A DNA stretch of 64,000 nt from Amycolatopsis suaedae (GTDB taxonomy: Bacteria; Actinomycetota; Actinomycetes; Mycobacteriales; Pseudonocardiaceae). Below the pieces are notes generated by a model that was not told the origin of the DNA, did not search any database, and was given only the letters and a program-made list of their open reading frames with translations. Positions 51,154 through 60,081 of the stretch are shown here, piece by piece. Position 1 is the first letter of the stretch. Every line of letters begins with the position of its first letter. The position numbers and the translations under genes are program-made. The stretch spans positions 310,001-374,000 of the forward strand of contig NZ_SFCC01000003.1 in assembly GCF_004214935.1 (NCBI RefSeq), in the 5' to 3' direction.

Positions 51154-51191
51154 CCGCGAGTCGTACGTTCTCACCTGCGAGTTGACAGTTC
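51134..51191. repeat. CGCGAGTCGTACGTTC repeat units at and after the mutM stop
   Basis: Exact 16-mers lie at 51134-51149, overlapping the mutM 3' end, and at 51155-51170. A diverged unit (TGCGAGTTGACAGTTC) follows at 51176-51191. Confidence 0.8.
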
Positions 51192-51219
51192 CCGGCCACC
51201 GAACGGCGCACCGCTACAC

Positions 51220-51246
51220 ACACTACTGCGCAATGCGTGCTAGTGT
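51220..51246. promoter_or_regulatory. Imperfect palindrome upstream of the PadR gene
   Basis: ACACTA and TAGTGT arms enclose CTGCGC-AAT-GCGTGC, with 10 of 13 pairs matching. It lies 24 bp before the GTG start, where a PadR regulator would typically bind its own promoter. Confidence 0.5.
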
Positions 51247-51270
51247 TCTCAGCGAACAACTGGAGGGCCG

Positions 51271-51594
51271 GTGGAGATCAGTCAACTGCTGAAGGGCGTG
51301 CTGGATCTCGCCGTACTGGCGGTGCTGCGCGATCACGACGGCTACGGCTACGACGTGCTGCGCCGGCTCAGACAGGCGGGACTGGACGAGGTGGGTGACG
51401 CGTCGGTGTACGGCACCCTGCGACGGCTGTACAAGGCGGGAATGCTGACCTCGTACGTCGTGCCCAGCGAGGAAGGGCCACACCGGAAGTACTACAGCTT
51501 GAACGCCTCAGGGCGTGAGCGACTCGCGGAGTCCGGCCGGATCTGGCAGAGCTTCGCGAAGACCATGGAAAGCCTGTTGGGAGAGGCAGCATGA
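51271..51594 (+). CDS. PadR-family transcriptional regulator
   Basis: This 107-residue winged-helix regulator has the PadR pattern LLKGVLDLAVLAVLRDHDGYGYDVLRRL, then GDASVYGTLRRLYKAGML and PHRKYYSLNASGRERL. GTG at 51271 follows TGGAGGG. Its stop overlaps the next gene by 4 nt (ATGA). The pair PadR plus HAAS-domain membrane protein is a common bacterial module in which PadR represses the operon. Confidence 0.92.
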   Translation: MEISQLLKGVLDLAVLAVLRDHDGYGYDVLRRLRQAGLDEVGDASVYGTLRRLYKAGMLTSYVVPSEEGPHRKYYSLNASGRERLAESGRIWQSFAKTMESLLGEAA

Positions 51595-52829
51595 CCACGC
51601 AGACTCCCGCCGCCGTGCGGGTCTATCTGGCCAGGGTGCGTACCGCACTGGCCGACCTGCCGGACGCCGAGGTGGACGAGATCCTCGAGGACGTGCGGCC
51701 ACAGCTCAACGAGATCGGCGCCGAACTGGGCGACGCGGCCAGGGTCGAGACCCTGACCGAACGGCTGGGCTCGCCGGAGAGCTACGCGGCCGAGCTGCGG
51801 GCGGCGGGCGGCTACCCGCCGCTCGAACCGCCGGAGATGCCGGCCGGCCAGGCCAAGCCGTCGCCCGTCGCGGCGCGTTTCGCGGTGTGGAGCATGATCG
51901 CGGCACTGGTCGTCCTGGTGCTGCTGGGCTTCGGGGTGGCGCTCGAGCCGGCGTTCGCCGTGCTGGCGGTGCTGCTGCTCGTCGTTCCGGTGCTGGTGGC
52001 CGGTGGTCTCTACGCCGCCAAGCACGACGAGCGGATCAGGGACCTGCCGGAGGTGCGCTGGCTGCACGGCAAGCTGACCGGTGCCTCCGCCGGGACCCGC
52101 CGGGTGCTGGACTACCTGCTCTCACTGCGCCCCGCCTGGTGGCTGCTCTGCGCGGCGGTACTGCTGGTGGTCGGCCTGATGCTGTTCGTCCGGCGTTCCG
52201 AAGGGCTCGCCGCGCTCGTCCTGCTGGCGCTGGCCGGTGCGGCCGTCGTCTGGCTCGGCCCGAAGTCGGCCGGGGAACGCAAGTGGCTGTGGCTGAGCCT
52301 GCCGGTGTCGGCGTTCGTGTTCGGCAGCACGTTCGGACTGGTCGCGCACGCCATCGACGCGGTCAAGGACCGGATGGGCTACAGCGGCGGGTACTCGTCC
52401 TACCCGGGGCAGGCGTACAACAACGGCCAGCAGGATCTCCTCTACAACGGCAATTACCTGGACAACGTCTACGCCTTCGACGCGCAGGGCAAGCCGATCA
52501 CCGACTTCTATCTGTACACAGAGGACGGTAAGCCGATTCTCATGCCGCGTTACGGCTGCGAGCCCGGCACGGAGAGCAGGCGGAAGCTTGGCGAGGACAA
52601 CCGGTTCCCGCGCCCGCGGATCGAGACCGGCGCCTACGACGACAACGGCAACTACAACGGCTACAACGCCTACCGGCCCGACTGCCGGGAGATCACCGGG
52701 GTCCCGTTCACCGCGGCCATCCCGGCGCCGCCGGTGGTCTCGGTGCCCGCGCCTCCGCCGCCTCCGCCGCCCCCGTCGGCACCGTCGGCACCGTCGAGCC
52801 CGCCGCCCCCGCCCACTCCTACGAAGTAG
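51591..52829 (+). CDS. HAAS-domain (DUF1700-like) membrane protein with proline-rich tail
   Basis: This encodes 412 residues. The N-terminal ~80 residues (RVYLARVRTALADLPDAEVDEILEDVRPQL) form the HAAS domain found next to PadR regulators. About six hydrophobic helices follow (roughly 100-255). The C-terminal ~150 residues are outside-facing by prediction, rich in Tyr, Asn and Gly (SGGYSSYPGQAYNNGQQ), and end in a Pro run. Function unknown. Confidence 0.85.
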   Translation: MTTQTPAAVRVYLARVRTALADLPDAEVDEILEDVRPQLNEIGAELGDAARVETLTERLGSPESYAAELRAAGGYPPLEPPEMPAGQAKPSPVAARFAVWSMIAALVVLVLLGFGVALEPAFAVLAVLLLVVPVLVAGGLYAAKHDERIRDLPEVRWLHGKLTGASAGTRRVLDYLLSLRPAWWLLCAAVLLVVGLMLFVRRSEGLAALVLLALAGAAVVWLGPKSAGERKWLWLSLPVSAFVFGSTFGLVAHAIDAVKDRMGYSGGYSSYPGQAYNNGQQDLLYNGNYLDNVYAFDAQGKPITDFYLYTEDGKPILMPRYGCEPGTESRRKLGEDNRFPRPRIETGAYDDNGNYNGYNAYRPDCREITGVPFTAAIPAPPVVSVPAPPPPPPPPSAPSAPSSPPPPPTPTK

Positions 52830-52880
52830 GAGCGCCCGGTACGCGCCGAGTGGGGGTCGGGGCCCACTCGGCGCGTGCCA

Positions 52881-53387
52881 TCAGCCGACGGCCAGCCGGG
52901 CCAGCAGGTCGCGCCCGCGCTCGGCGTTGCGGGGCAGGGAGAGCACGTCGTAGCGCCGGGCCACGAGCTGGCTGTGCGAGACGAAGTCGCGCCTGCCCCT
53001 GGTGGCCGCGTAACCGATGGCGGCGAACACGAGCCCGAAGCCGATACCGGACGCCAGGCCGATCAGGATCGGCGCGAAGCCGGCACCCGGGGTGAACAGG
53101 CTGAGCAGCAGACCGACGAACAAACCGAACCACGCGCCGGACATCGCACCGCTCGTCAGTACCTTGCCCCAGGTCAGCCTGCCCGAGATGCGCTCCACGA
53201 GCATGGGCTCGACGCCCACGATCGTGACGTCCTCAACGGGGAACTTCTGGCCGGCCAGGTACTCGACGGCCCGCTGGGCACCCTCGTAGGACTCGTACGA
53301 GCCGATGGGCCAGCCGGTCGGCGGGGTCGGCAGCTGTGGCGCCGCGGTACCCCTGGTCAAGGTCGCCTGCGAGAAAGCCGCGGTCAT
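52881..53387 (-). CDS. General-stress-protein 17M-like (YflT-type) membrane protein
   Basis: This encodes 168 residues. The N-terminal half (PIGSYESYEGAQRAVEYLAGQKFPVEDVTIVG) is the YflT/GSP17M-like domain. The second half has one long Gly-rich hydrophobic region (about 80-125) that probably forms two helices. ATG at 53387 follows AGGACA. Proteins of this type are often stress induced; the function is not known. Confidence 0.8.
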   Translation of the reverse strand: MTAAFSQATLTRGTAAPQLPTPPTGWPIGSYESYEGAQRAVEYLAGQKFPVEDVTIVGVEPMLVERISGRLTWGKVLTSGAMSGAWFGLFVGLLLSLFTPGAGFAPILIGLASGIGFGLVFAAIGYAATRGRRDFVSHSQLVARRYDVLSLPRNAERGRDLLARLAVG

Positions 53388-53500
53388 TGTCCTCACCTCT
53401 CCTTCACCCTGTCCAACGTCGGCCCCGCTCCGGGAATGCCCGCTCACGCGGTTTCACAGACACTTCTCAGCCACACCGTGTCCTGGGTAACACCCCAGGG

Positions 53501-55324
53501 CTACAGCAGCAGGCTCGGCCTGTACAGGTCCAGCCAGGTGTGCAGGTCCAGCACGCGGTCCAGGCCCGCCCTGGTGGTGCTCTCCATGGCGGCCGGGTCG
53601 GTCCGCAGGGCTTCGTCCAGCCAGGTCCGGTCCACCAGGTCGAACACCGGGTCGTCGCGCCGGATGTCGCCGATCTGCCGCTGTAGCGCCGCGGCGTAGC
53701 CGGGGTCCTGAGTGGACGGATACGGGCTCTTCAGCCGGTTGGTCACCGACTCCGGCAGCACGTGCTTGGCCGCGTGCCGCAGCAGGCTCTTCTCCCTGCC
53801 GTCGAACGTCTTCAGCGCCCACGGGGTGTTGTAGACGTACTCGACGAGCCGGTGGTCGCAGAACGGCACCCGCACCTCAAGGCCGACAGCCATCGACGCG
53901 CGGTCCTTGCGGTCGAGCAGCTGCCGGACGAACCGGGTCAGGTGCAGGTGGCAGACCGTGCGCATGCGGTGTTCCCGCTCGGACTCGCCGTCCAGGTGGT
54001 CCACGGCCGCGACGGCGGTGGCGTACTGGTCGCCGATGTAGCCGGGCAGGTCCAGGGTCGCCCGGACGTCCGTGCTCAGCATCGAGGTCCGGTCGAGCCC
54101 GGCGTAGCGGGCCAGCCAGGGGAAGGTGCCCGACGTGGTGGCCGCGTCGTCGTGGAACCAGGCGTAGCCGCCGAACACCTCGTCGGCCGACTCGCCGGAC
54201 AGCGCCACCGTCGACTCCGCCCGGATCGCCTTGAACAGCAGGTACAGCGAGTTGTCCATCTCGCCCATGCCGGGCATGTCCCGCGCGGTGATCACCGCCG
54301 CGCGCACGGCCGGGTCGCTCAGCGCGGCCGGGTCCAGCACGACGTCCTGGTGCGCGGAGTCGACGAGCTTGGCGACGTCCCTGATGTACGGGGAGTCCGG
54401 AGTGGACCGCAGATCGTCCGGCTTGAAGTGTTCCTCCTGCCCGACGAAGTCGACCGAGAACGTCCGCAGCTGCTCCTTCTCGCGGGCCAGTTCGGCCGCG
54501 GCCAGGCCGGTGATCGCGCTGGAGTCCAGGCCGCCGGACAGCAGCACGCACCGCGGCACGTCGGCGACGAGCTGACGGCGCACGATGTCGGTCAGCAGCT
54601 CGCGCACGTTGCCGACGGTGGTGTCCTGGTCGTCGGTGTGCTCGGCGGCCCGCAGCGTCCAGTAGGCGCGGGTGCGGATGCCGCGCCGGTCCACCGTGAC
54701 GACGGTGCCCGGCTCGACCTCGGACATGTTCTGCCACAACGACCAGCCCGGGGCCTTGGTGAACGCCATCAGCTCACGCAGGCCGTCGGCGTCGACGGCC
54801 CGCTTGGCGAGCGGGTTGGCCAGGATGGCCTTGGGCTCGGAACCGAACAGCACGCCGTCGGCGGTCGGCTCGAAGTACAGCGGCTTGATGCCCATCCGGT
54901 CGCGGACCAGCACCAGCCTGTCCTCGCGGCCGTCCCAGACGGCGAACGCGTACATGCCGTTGAGGTGCTCGGGCAGGCCCTCGCCCCACTGCAGGTAGCC
55001 GCGCAGGACGACCTCGGTGTCGCTGTCGGTGCGGAACCGGTGGCCCAGCCCGGCCAGTTCGTCCCTCAGCTCGGTGAAGTTGTAGGTCTCGCCGCTGTAG
55101 ACGAGCGTGACCGGTCCGGACGCGGTCTGCTCGGTCATGGGCTGCTTGCCGCCGGGCAGGTCGATGATCGCCAGTCGACGGTGTCCGAGTGCCGCGTGCG
55201 CCTCGACCTGCGTACCCGCGTCGTCCGGACCACGGCAGGCCATGGTGTCGGTCATCGCGTTCACGATGTCACGGCGTTGCCGCAGGTCGGAGTCGTAGGA
55301 CACCCAGCCGGTGATGCCACACAT
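53501..55324 (-). CDS. asnB: Asparagine synthase (glutamine-hydrolysing)
   Basis: This 607-residue enzyme converts aspartate, glutamine and ATP to asparagine. Cys2 is the glutaminase nucleophile (MCGITGWV), with RRLAIIDLPGGKQPM and the Gln-binding YSGETYNFTELRDEL. The synthetase domain has the PP-loop VLLSGGLDSSAITG and SGESADEVFGGYAWF. ATG at 55324 follows GGAGGGG. The upstream region (55325-55375) is AT-rich and has a plausible minus-strand promoter (TTACAA...CATAGT). Confidence 0.93.
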   Translation of the reverse strand: MCGITGWVSYDSDLRQRRDIVNAMTDTMACRGPDDAGTQVEAHAALGHRRLAIIDLPGGKQPMTEQTASGPVTLVYSGETYNFTELRDELAGLGHRFRTDSDTEVVLRGYLQWGEGLPEHLNGMYAFAVWDGREDRLVLVRDRMGIKPLYFEPTADGVLFGSEPKAILANPLAKRAVDADGLRELMAFTKAPGWSLWQNMSEVEPGTVVTVDRRGIRTRAYWTLRAAEHTDDQDTTVGNVRELLTDIVRRQLVADVPRCVLLSGGLDSSAITGLAAAELAREKEQLRTFSVDFVGQEEHFKPDDLRSTPDSPYIRDVAKLVDSAHQDVVLDPAALSDPAVRAAVITARDMPGMGEMDNSLYLLFKAIRAESTVALSGESADEVFGGYAWFHDDAATTSGTFPWLARYAGLDRTSMLSTDVRATLDLPGYIGDQYATAVAAVDHLDGESEREHRMRTVCHLHLTRFVRQLLDRKDRASMAVGLEVRVPFCDHRLVEYVYNTPWALKTFDGREKSLLRHAAKHVLPESVTNRLKSPYPSTQDPGYAAALQRQIGDIRRDDPVFDLVDRTWLDEALRTDPAAMESTTRAGLDRVLDLHTWLDLYRPSLLL

Positions 55325-55555
55325 GGAACGTCCCCTCCAATGCTTAGCTATGACAACTATGTAACTCATTTGTAACACCAAGTGGGCGCCAGTGCACGGC
55401 CTGTGGCGCGCTTCACCGGCCGTTAGAGCTCCGTAAACGGCCCACCTCAGGGGCATCAAGGGCTCGTCAACGGGGGTCGATCACCTCGGGTGACGGGCGC
55501 ACGCTTCGTCGGGTTGTGGTCACCACACCGGGTGACCCGTCGTGAGAGGTGCACA

Positions 55556-55639
55556 TTGGCCGACTTGCTCTACGCCGTCCTGCTGATCGGCGTTTTCGTG
55601 GTGCTGGCGCTGACGCTGCGCGGTCTGGAGAAGCTGTGA
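55556..55639 (+). CDS. 27-residue single-helix membrane peptide upstream of kdpF
   Basis: This TTG-initiated small ORF reads MADLLYAVLLIGVFVVLALT then RGLEKL. It has a ribosome binding site (GAGAGGTG) 5-6 nt upstream and a GTGA overlap with kdpF. Its hydrophobic helix followed by a short basic/acidic tail mirrors KdpF (helix then RPEKF). It is probably an accessory subunit or a second KdpF-like peptide of the potassium pump. Too short to verify by homology here. Confidence 0.7.
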   Translation: MADLLYAVLLIGVFVVLALTLRGLEKL

Positions 55640-55734
55640 GCACATCCGTGACGGCCAACGTCATCGGCGGTGTGCTGGCGCTGGGCCTGCTCGTCTACCT
55701 GTTCGTCGCCCTGATCCGGCCGGAGAAGTTCTGA
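55636..55734 (+). CDS. kdpF: K+-transporting ATPase subunit F
   Basis: This 32-residue peptide has one transmembrane helix (VIGGVLALGLLVYLFVALI) and the family C-terminus RPEKF. KdpF stabilises the KdpABC complex. GTG at 55636 overlaps the upstream small ORF, and its stop overlaps the kdpA ATG. Confidence 0.92.
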   Translation: MSTSVTANVIGGVLALGLLVYLFVALIRPEKF

Positions 55735-57398
55735 TGACCGACACGACGGCCGGCCTGATCCAGGTCGGCCTGCTTCTGCTTGCCCTCGCGGCGGTCTACA
55801 AGCCGTTCGGCGACTACATCGCCCGCGTCTACACCAGCGACAAGCACCTGCGTGGCGAACGGGTGCTGTACCGGCTGTTCCGCGTCGACCCGGCCTCCGA
55901 GCAGCGCTGGGGGATCTACGCGCTGAGCGTGCTGGCGTTCTCGCTGGTGTCGGTGCTGCTGCTGTACCTGCTGCAGCGCCTGCAGCCGCTGCTGCCGTTC
56001 GACTTCGGCCGTGGCGCGGTGAACCCGGCGACGGCGTTCAACACCGCGGTCAGCTTCGTCACCAACACCAACTGGCAGTCCTACGTCCCGGAGACCGTGC
56101 TCGGGCACAGCGTGCAGATGCTGGGCCTGACCGTGCAGAACTTCCTGTCCGGGGCGGTCGGCATGGCGGTGGCGATCGCGGTGGTCCGCGGCTTCATCCG
56201 GTCCCGTACCGACCGGCTCGGCAACTTCTGGGTGGACCTGACCCGCGGCACCGTACGGATCCTGCTGCCGGTGGCGTTCGTCTTCGCCATCGTGCTGGTC
56301 GCGCTCGGCGTCGTGCAGAGCCTGGCCTCCGGGGTGGACGTCGTCGGCCCGGACGGCACGCCGAACACCCTCGCGCTCGCGCCCGCGGCGAGCCAGGAGG
56401 CCATCAAGGAACTGGGCACCAACGGCGGCGGCATCTTCAACGCCAACTCGTCGCACCCGTTCGAGAACCCGAACTCCTGGACCAACCTGATCGAGATCTT
56501 CCTGATCCTGGTCATCCCGGTCTCGATGACCAGGGCGTTCGGCACGATGGTCGGCAACCGCAGGCAGGGCTACGTCCTGCTGTCGGTGATGGGCCTGCTG
56601 TGGGGCGCCATGCTGGCGATCTCCTGGGTCGCCGAGGCCAACCCGAACGGGCCGGCCGCGTTGCTGGCCGGGGCGAACCTGGAGGGCAAGGAACAGCGGT
56701 TCGGCATCGGCGCGTCCAGCCTCTGGGCGACCAGCACCACCGGGACGTCCACCGGCGCGGTGAACTCCATGCACGACAGCTTCACCGGCCTCGGCGGCGG
56801 GACGACGTTGCTGAACATGCTGTTCGGCGAGGTGTCGCCGGGCGGGGTCGGCACCGGCCTGTACGGCATCCTGGTGATGGCGGTTATCGCCATGTTCCTG
56901 GCCGGGCTCATGGTCGGCCGGACGCCGGAGTACCTGGGCAAGAAGCTCGGCAGGCGTGAGGTGACCTGCGCGGCGGTGTCCATGCTGGCCATGCCGACCG
57001 TCGTGCTGCTCGGCGCGGGCGCCGCGCTGATGATGCCCGGTGAGCTGAGCACGGCACTGACCAACAGCGGCCCGCACGGGCTGTCCGAGGTGCTCTACGC
57101 CTACGCCTCGGCGGGCAACAACAACGGCAGCGCGTTCGGCGGGCTCACCGTGACCAGCGACTGGTTCCAGTCCTCGCTCGGCGTGGCCATGCTGATCGGC
57201 CGCTTCGTCCCGATCCTGGCCGTGCTCTGCCTGGCCGGATCCCTTGCCGCGCAGAAGAAGGTGCCGCAGACCGCGGGCACCCTGCCCACCACCGGGCCGC
57301 TGTTCGGCTCGCTGCTGACCGGGACCGTCGTCCTGGTCGCCGCACTGACGTTCATCCCGGCGCTCGCGCTGGGTCCCATCGCGGAGGCACTCGCGTGA
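55734..57398 (+). CDS. kdpA: K+-transporting ATPase subunit A (channel-like subunit)
   Basis: This 554-residue membrane subunit binds and conducts K+. Four selectivity-filter-like loops are visible: [41 protein letters not shown] and [11 protein letters not shown]. About ten to twelve helices. Overlaps both neighbours by 1-4 nt. Confidence 0.97.
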   Translation: MTDTTAGLIQVGLLLLALAAVYKPFGDYIARVYTSDKHLRGERVLYRLFRVDPASEQRWGIYALSVLAFSLVSVLLLYLLQRLQPLLPFDFGRGAVNPATAFNTAVSFVTNTNWQSYVPETVLGHSVQMLGLTVQNFLSGAVGMAVAIAVVRGFIRSRTDRLGNFWVDLTRGTVRILLPVAFVFAIVLVALGVVQSLASGVDVVGPDGTPNTLALAPAASQEAIKELGTNGGGIFNANSSHPFENPNSWTNLIEIFLILVIPVSMTRAFGTMVGNRRQGYVLLSVMGLLWGAMLAISWVAEANPNGPAALLAGANLEGKEQRFGIGASSLWATSTTGTSTGAVNSMHDSFTGLGGGTTLLNMLFGEVSPGGVGTGLYGILVMAVIAMFLAGLMVGRTPEYLGKKLGRREVTCAAVSMLAMPTVVLLGAGAALMMPGELSTALTNSGPHGLSEVLYAYASAGNNNGSAFGGLTVTSDWFQSSLGVAMLIGRFVPILAVLCLAGSLAAQKKVPQTAGTLPTTGPLFGSLLTGTVVLVAALTFIPALALGPIAEALA

Positions 57399-59494
57399 CA
57401 ACCACCCAGACCCCACCCCGAAGTCCTGTTGAGGACATGGAGCACCACGTCGAGAACACCGGCAGGGTCGGTGCGGGCGTGTTCAACCCGCGTCAGCTGC
57501 TGACGTCCCTGCCCGACGCGCTGCGCAAGCTGAACCCCCGCCACCAGCTGGGCAACCCGGTCATGTTCGTGGTCTGGGTCGGCTCGGTGCTGGTGACCGT
57601 GTTCGCCGTCGTCGACCCGAGCGTGTTCACCGTCCTGATCGCGGTGTGGCTGTGGTTCACCGTGTTGTTCGCCAACCTGGCCGAGGCCGTCGCCGAGGGC
57701 AGGGGCAAGGCACAGGCGGAAACCCTGCGGCGCACCAAGAAGGAGACGATGGCGCGGCGGCTCACGCCGGACGGCTCCGAGGAGCGGGTACCCGGCGCCG
57801 AGCTGCGGATCGGCGACCTCGTGGTGGTCGAGGCCGGCGGGGTGATCCCCGGTGACGGCGACGTCGTCGAGGGCATCGCCACCGTCGACGAGTCGGCGAT
57901 CACCGGCGAGTCCGCGCCGGTCATCCGGGAGTCCGGCGGCGACCGGTGCGCGGTCACCGGCGGCACCACCGTGCTGTCCGACCGGATCGTCGTGAAGATC
58001 ACCACCAAGCCCGGCGAGTCCTTCGTGGACCGCATGATCGCACTGGTGGAGGGCGCCTCGCGGCAGAAGACGCCGAACGAGATCGCGCTGACCATCCTGC
58101 TGTCGACGCTGACGATCATCTTCCTGCTCGCCGTCGTGGCGCTGCAGCCGATGGTGGGCTACTCCGGCAGCACGCAGTCGGTCATCGTGCTGGTGGCGCT
58201 GCTGGTCTGCCTCATTCCGACGACCATCGGCGCGCTGCTGTCGGCCATCGGCATCGCGGGCATGGACCGGCTGGTGCAGCGCAACGTCCTGGCCACCTCG
58301 GGCCGCGCGGTCGAGGCCGCCGGTGACGTGTCCACGCTGCTGCTGGACAAGACCGGCACGATCACCTTCGGCAACCGCAAGGCAACCGAGCTGATCCCGG
58401 TCGCCGGGTCCACTGTGGACCAGCTGGCGCGGGCCGCACGGCTGTCCAGCCTCGCCGACGGCACGCCCGAGGGGCGCAGCATCGTCGAGCTGATCGAGCG
58501 CGAGCACGGCCTGCCCGCGGAGGCCACCGAGGACGAGCGGCTCGCCGAGTTCGTGCCGTTCACCGCCCAGACCCGGATGTCCGGAATGGACATCGGGGAG
58601 CGGCTGATCCGCAAGGGCGCCACCAGCGCGCTGCGGACGTGGGTGCGCGAGCGTGGCGGCGACGTGCCCGACGAGGTCGAGCGGATCGTCGACGAGGTCA
58701 GCGAACAGGGCGGCACCCCGCTGGTGGTGGCCGAGTACACCGGCGGCAAAGCCGTGCTGCGGGGTGTGATCCGGCTGTCCGACGTGGTCAAGCCGGGGAT
58801 GCGGGAACGCTTCGAGGAACTGCGGTCCATGGGCATCAGGACGGTGATGATCACCGGTGACAACCCGCTGACCGCGCGGGCCATCGCCGCCGACGCCGGC
58901 GTCGACGACTACCTCGCCGAGGCCAAGCCCGAGGACAAGATGGCGCTGATCCAGAAGGAGCAGGAGGGCGGCAGGCTGGTCGCGATGACCGGCGACGGGA
59001 CGAACGACGCCCCGGCGCTGGCCGCGTCCGACGTCGGGGTGGCGATGAACACCGGAACGTCGGCCGCCAAGGAGGCCGGCAACATGGTCGACCTCGACTC
59101 CAACCCGACCAAGCTGATCGAGATCGTCGAGATCGGCAAGCAGCTGCTGATCACCCGCGGCGCGCTGACCACGTTCAGCGTGGCCAACGACCTGGCCAAG
59201 TACTTCGCCATCCTGCCCGCGATGTTCGTGGCCATCTACCCGCAGCTCGGCGGGCTGAACGTGATGGGGCTGGCCACGCCGCAGTCGGCCATCCTGTCCG
59301 CGGTGATCTTCAACGCGCTGGTCATCGTCGCGCTGATCCCGCTGGCGCTGCGGGGCGTGCGGTACCGGCCGTCCAGCGCGTCGGCGCTGCTGCGGCGCAA
59401 CCTGCTGATCTACGGCCTGGGTGGCATCGTCACCCCGTTCGCCGGGATCTGGCTGATCGACCTCCTCGTCCGGCTCATTCCGGGGATCGGGTGA
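57395..59494 (+). CDS. kdpB: K+-transporting ATPase subunit B (P-type ATPase)
   Basis: This 699-residue P-type ATPase drives K+ uptake. It has the actuator motif ITGESAPV (TGES), the phosphorylation site [10 protein letters not shown] (Asp near residue 318), the hinge [21 protein letters not shown] and the membrane motif near [19 protein letters not shown] at 57395 gives a GTGA overlap with kdpA. Confidence 0.97.
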   Translation: MTTTQTPPRSPVEDMEHHVENTGRVGAGVFNPRQLLTSLPDALRKLNPRHQLGNPVMFVVWVGSVLVTVFAVVDPSVFTVLIAVWLWFTVLFANLAEAVAEGRGKAQAETLRRTKKETMARRLTPDGSEERVPGAELRIGDLVVVEAGGVIPGDGDVVEGIATVDESAITGESAPVIRESGGDRCAVTGGTTVLSDRIVVKITTKPGESFVDRMIALVEGASRQKTPNEIALTILLSTLTIIFLLAVVALQPMVGYSGSTQSVIVLVALLVCLIPTTIGALLSAIGIAGMDRLVQRNVLATSGRAVEAAGDVSTLLLDKTGTITFGNRKATELIPVAGSTVDQLARAARLSSLADGTPEGRSIVELIEREHGLPAEATEDERLAEFVPFTAQTRMSGMDIGERLIRKGATSALRTWVRERGGDVPDEVERIVDEVSEQGGTPLVVAEYTGGKAVLRGVIRLSDVVKPGMRERFEELRSMGIRTVMITGDNPLTARAIAADAGVDDYLAEAKPEDKMALIQKEQEGGRLVAMTGDGTNDAPALAASDVGVAMNTGTSAAKEAGNMVDLDSNPTKLIEIVEIGKQLLITRGALTTFSVANDLAKYFAILPAMFVAIYPQLGGLNVMGLATPQSAILSAVIFNALVIVALIPLALRGVRYRPSSASALLRRNLLIYGLGGIVTPFAGIWLIDLLVRLIPGIG

Positions 59495-60081
59495 AACTCA
59501 TGAAGGCACTGTTCAATCAGGCGGGCGCCGCGGTGCGGGTGCTGCTGGTGTTCACCGTCCTGCTCGGCGTGGTGTACCCGCTGGGCGTCTGGGCGGTCTC
59601 CCGGATTCCCGGGCTGCAGGACAACGCCGAGGGGTCGGTAATCGTCCACAACGGTCAGGCCGCCGGGTCGTCGCTGATCGGGATCGACCCGGTGGCGGCC
59701 GACCCGGCCCGTGACCCGTGGTTCCACACCCGGCCGTCGGCCGCGAGCCTGCCGGCGTCGGGGGGCAGCAACAAGAGCGGGTTCAACGAGGACCAGGTCG
59801 CGTTGGTGACCGAGCGCCGGGCGGCCGTCGCGGCCCGCGAGGGCGTCCCGGCCGAGGCCGTTCCGGCCGACGCGGTGACGGCCTCGGGCTCCGGCCTGGA
59901 CCCGCAGATCAGCGTCGCCTACGCCCAGCTGCAGGCGCCGAGGGTGGCCCGCAACACCGGTGTGCCGGAGGACGTCGTGCGCCGCCTGATCGAGGAGAAC
60001 ACCACGACCGGCATCGGCGTGCCCTCGGTCACCGTCCTGGAGCTGAACCTCGCGGTGACAGGGCGCAAACTGACACCGTGA
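59491..60081 (+). CDS. kdpC: K+-transporting ATPase subunit C
   Basis: This 196-residue subunit has one N-terminal helix ([22 protein letters not shown]) and a periplasm-type domain with [27 protein letters not shown] and [17 protein letters not shown]. It assists ATP and K+ handling by KdpAB. GTG at 59491 overlaps the kdpB stop; its stop overlaps kdpD. Confidence 0.96.
   Translation: MKLMKALFNQAGAAVRVLLVFTVLLGVVYPLGVWAVSRIPGLQDNAEGSVIVHNGQAAGSSLIGIDPVAADPARDPWFHTRPSAASLPASGGSNKSGFNEDQVALVTERRAAVAAREGVPAEAVPADAVTASGSGLDPQISVAYAQLQAPRVARNTGVPEDVVRRLIEENTTTGIGVPSVTVLELNLAVTGRKLTP

Noticed and set aside
55518..55537. GGTCAC...GTGACC inverted repeat before kdp as a riboswitch or KdpE site
   Set aside because: It is only a 6-bp-arm repeat with no known riboswitch fold or established KdpE pattern, too weak to list as a feature.
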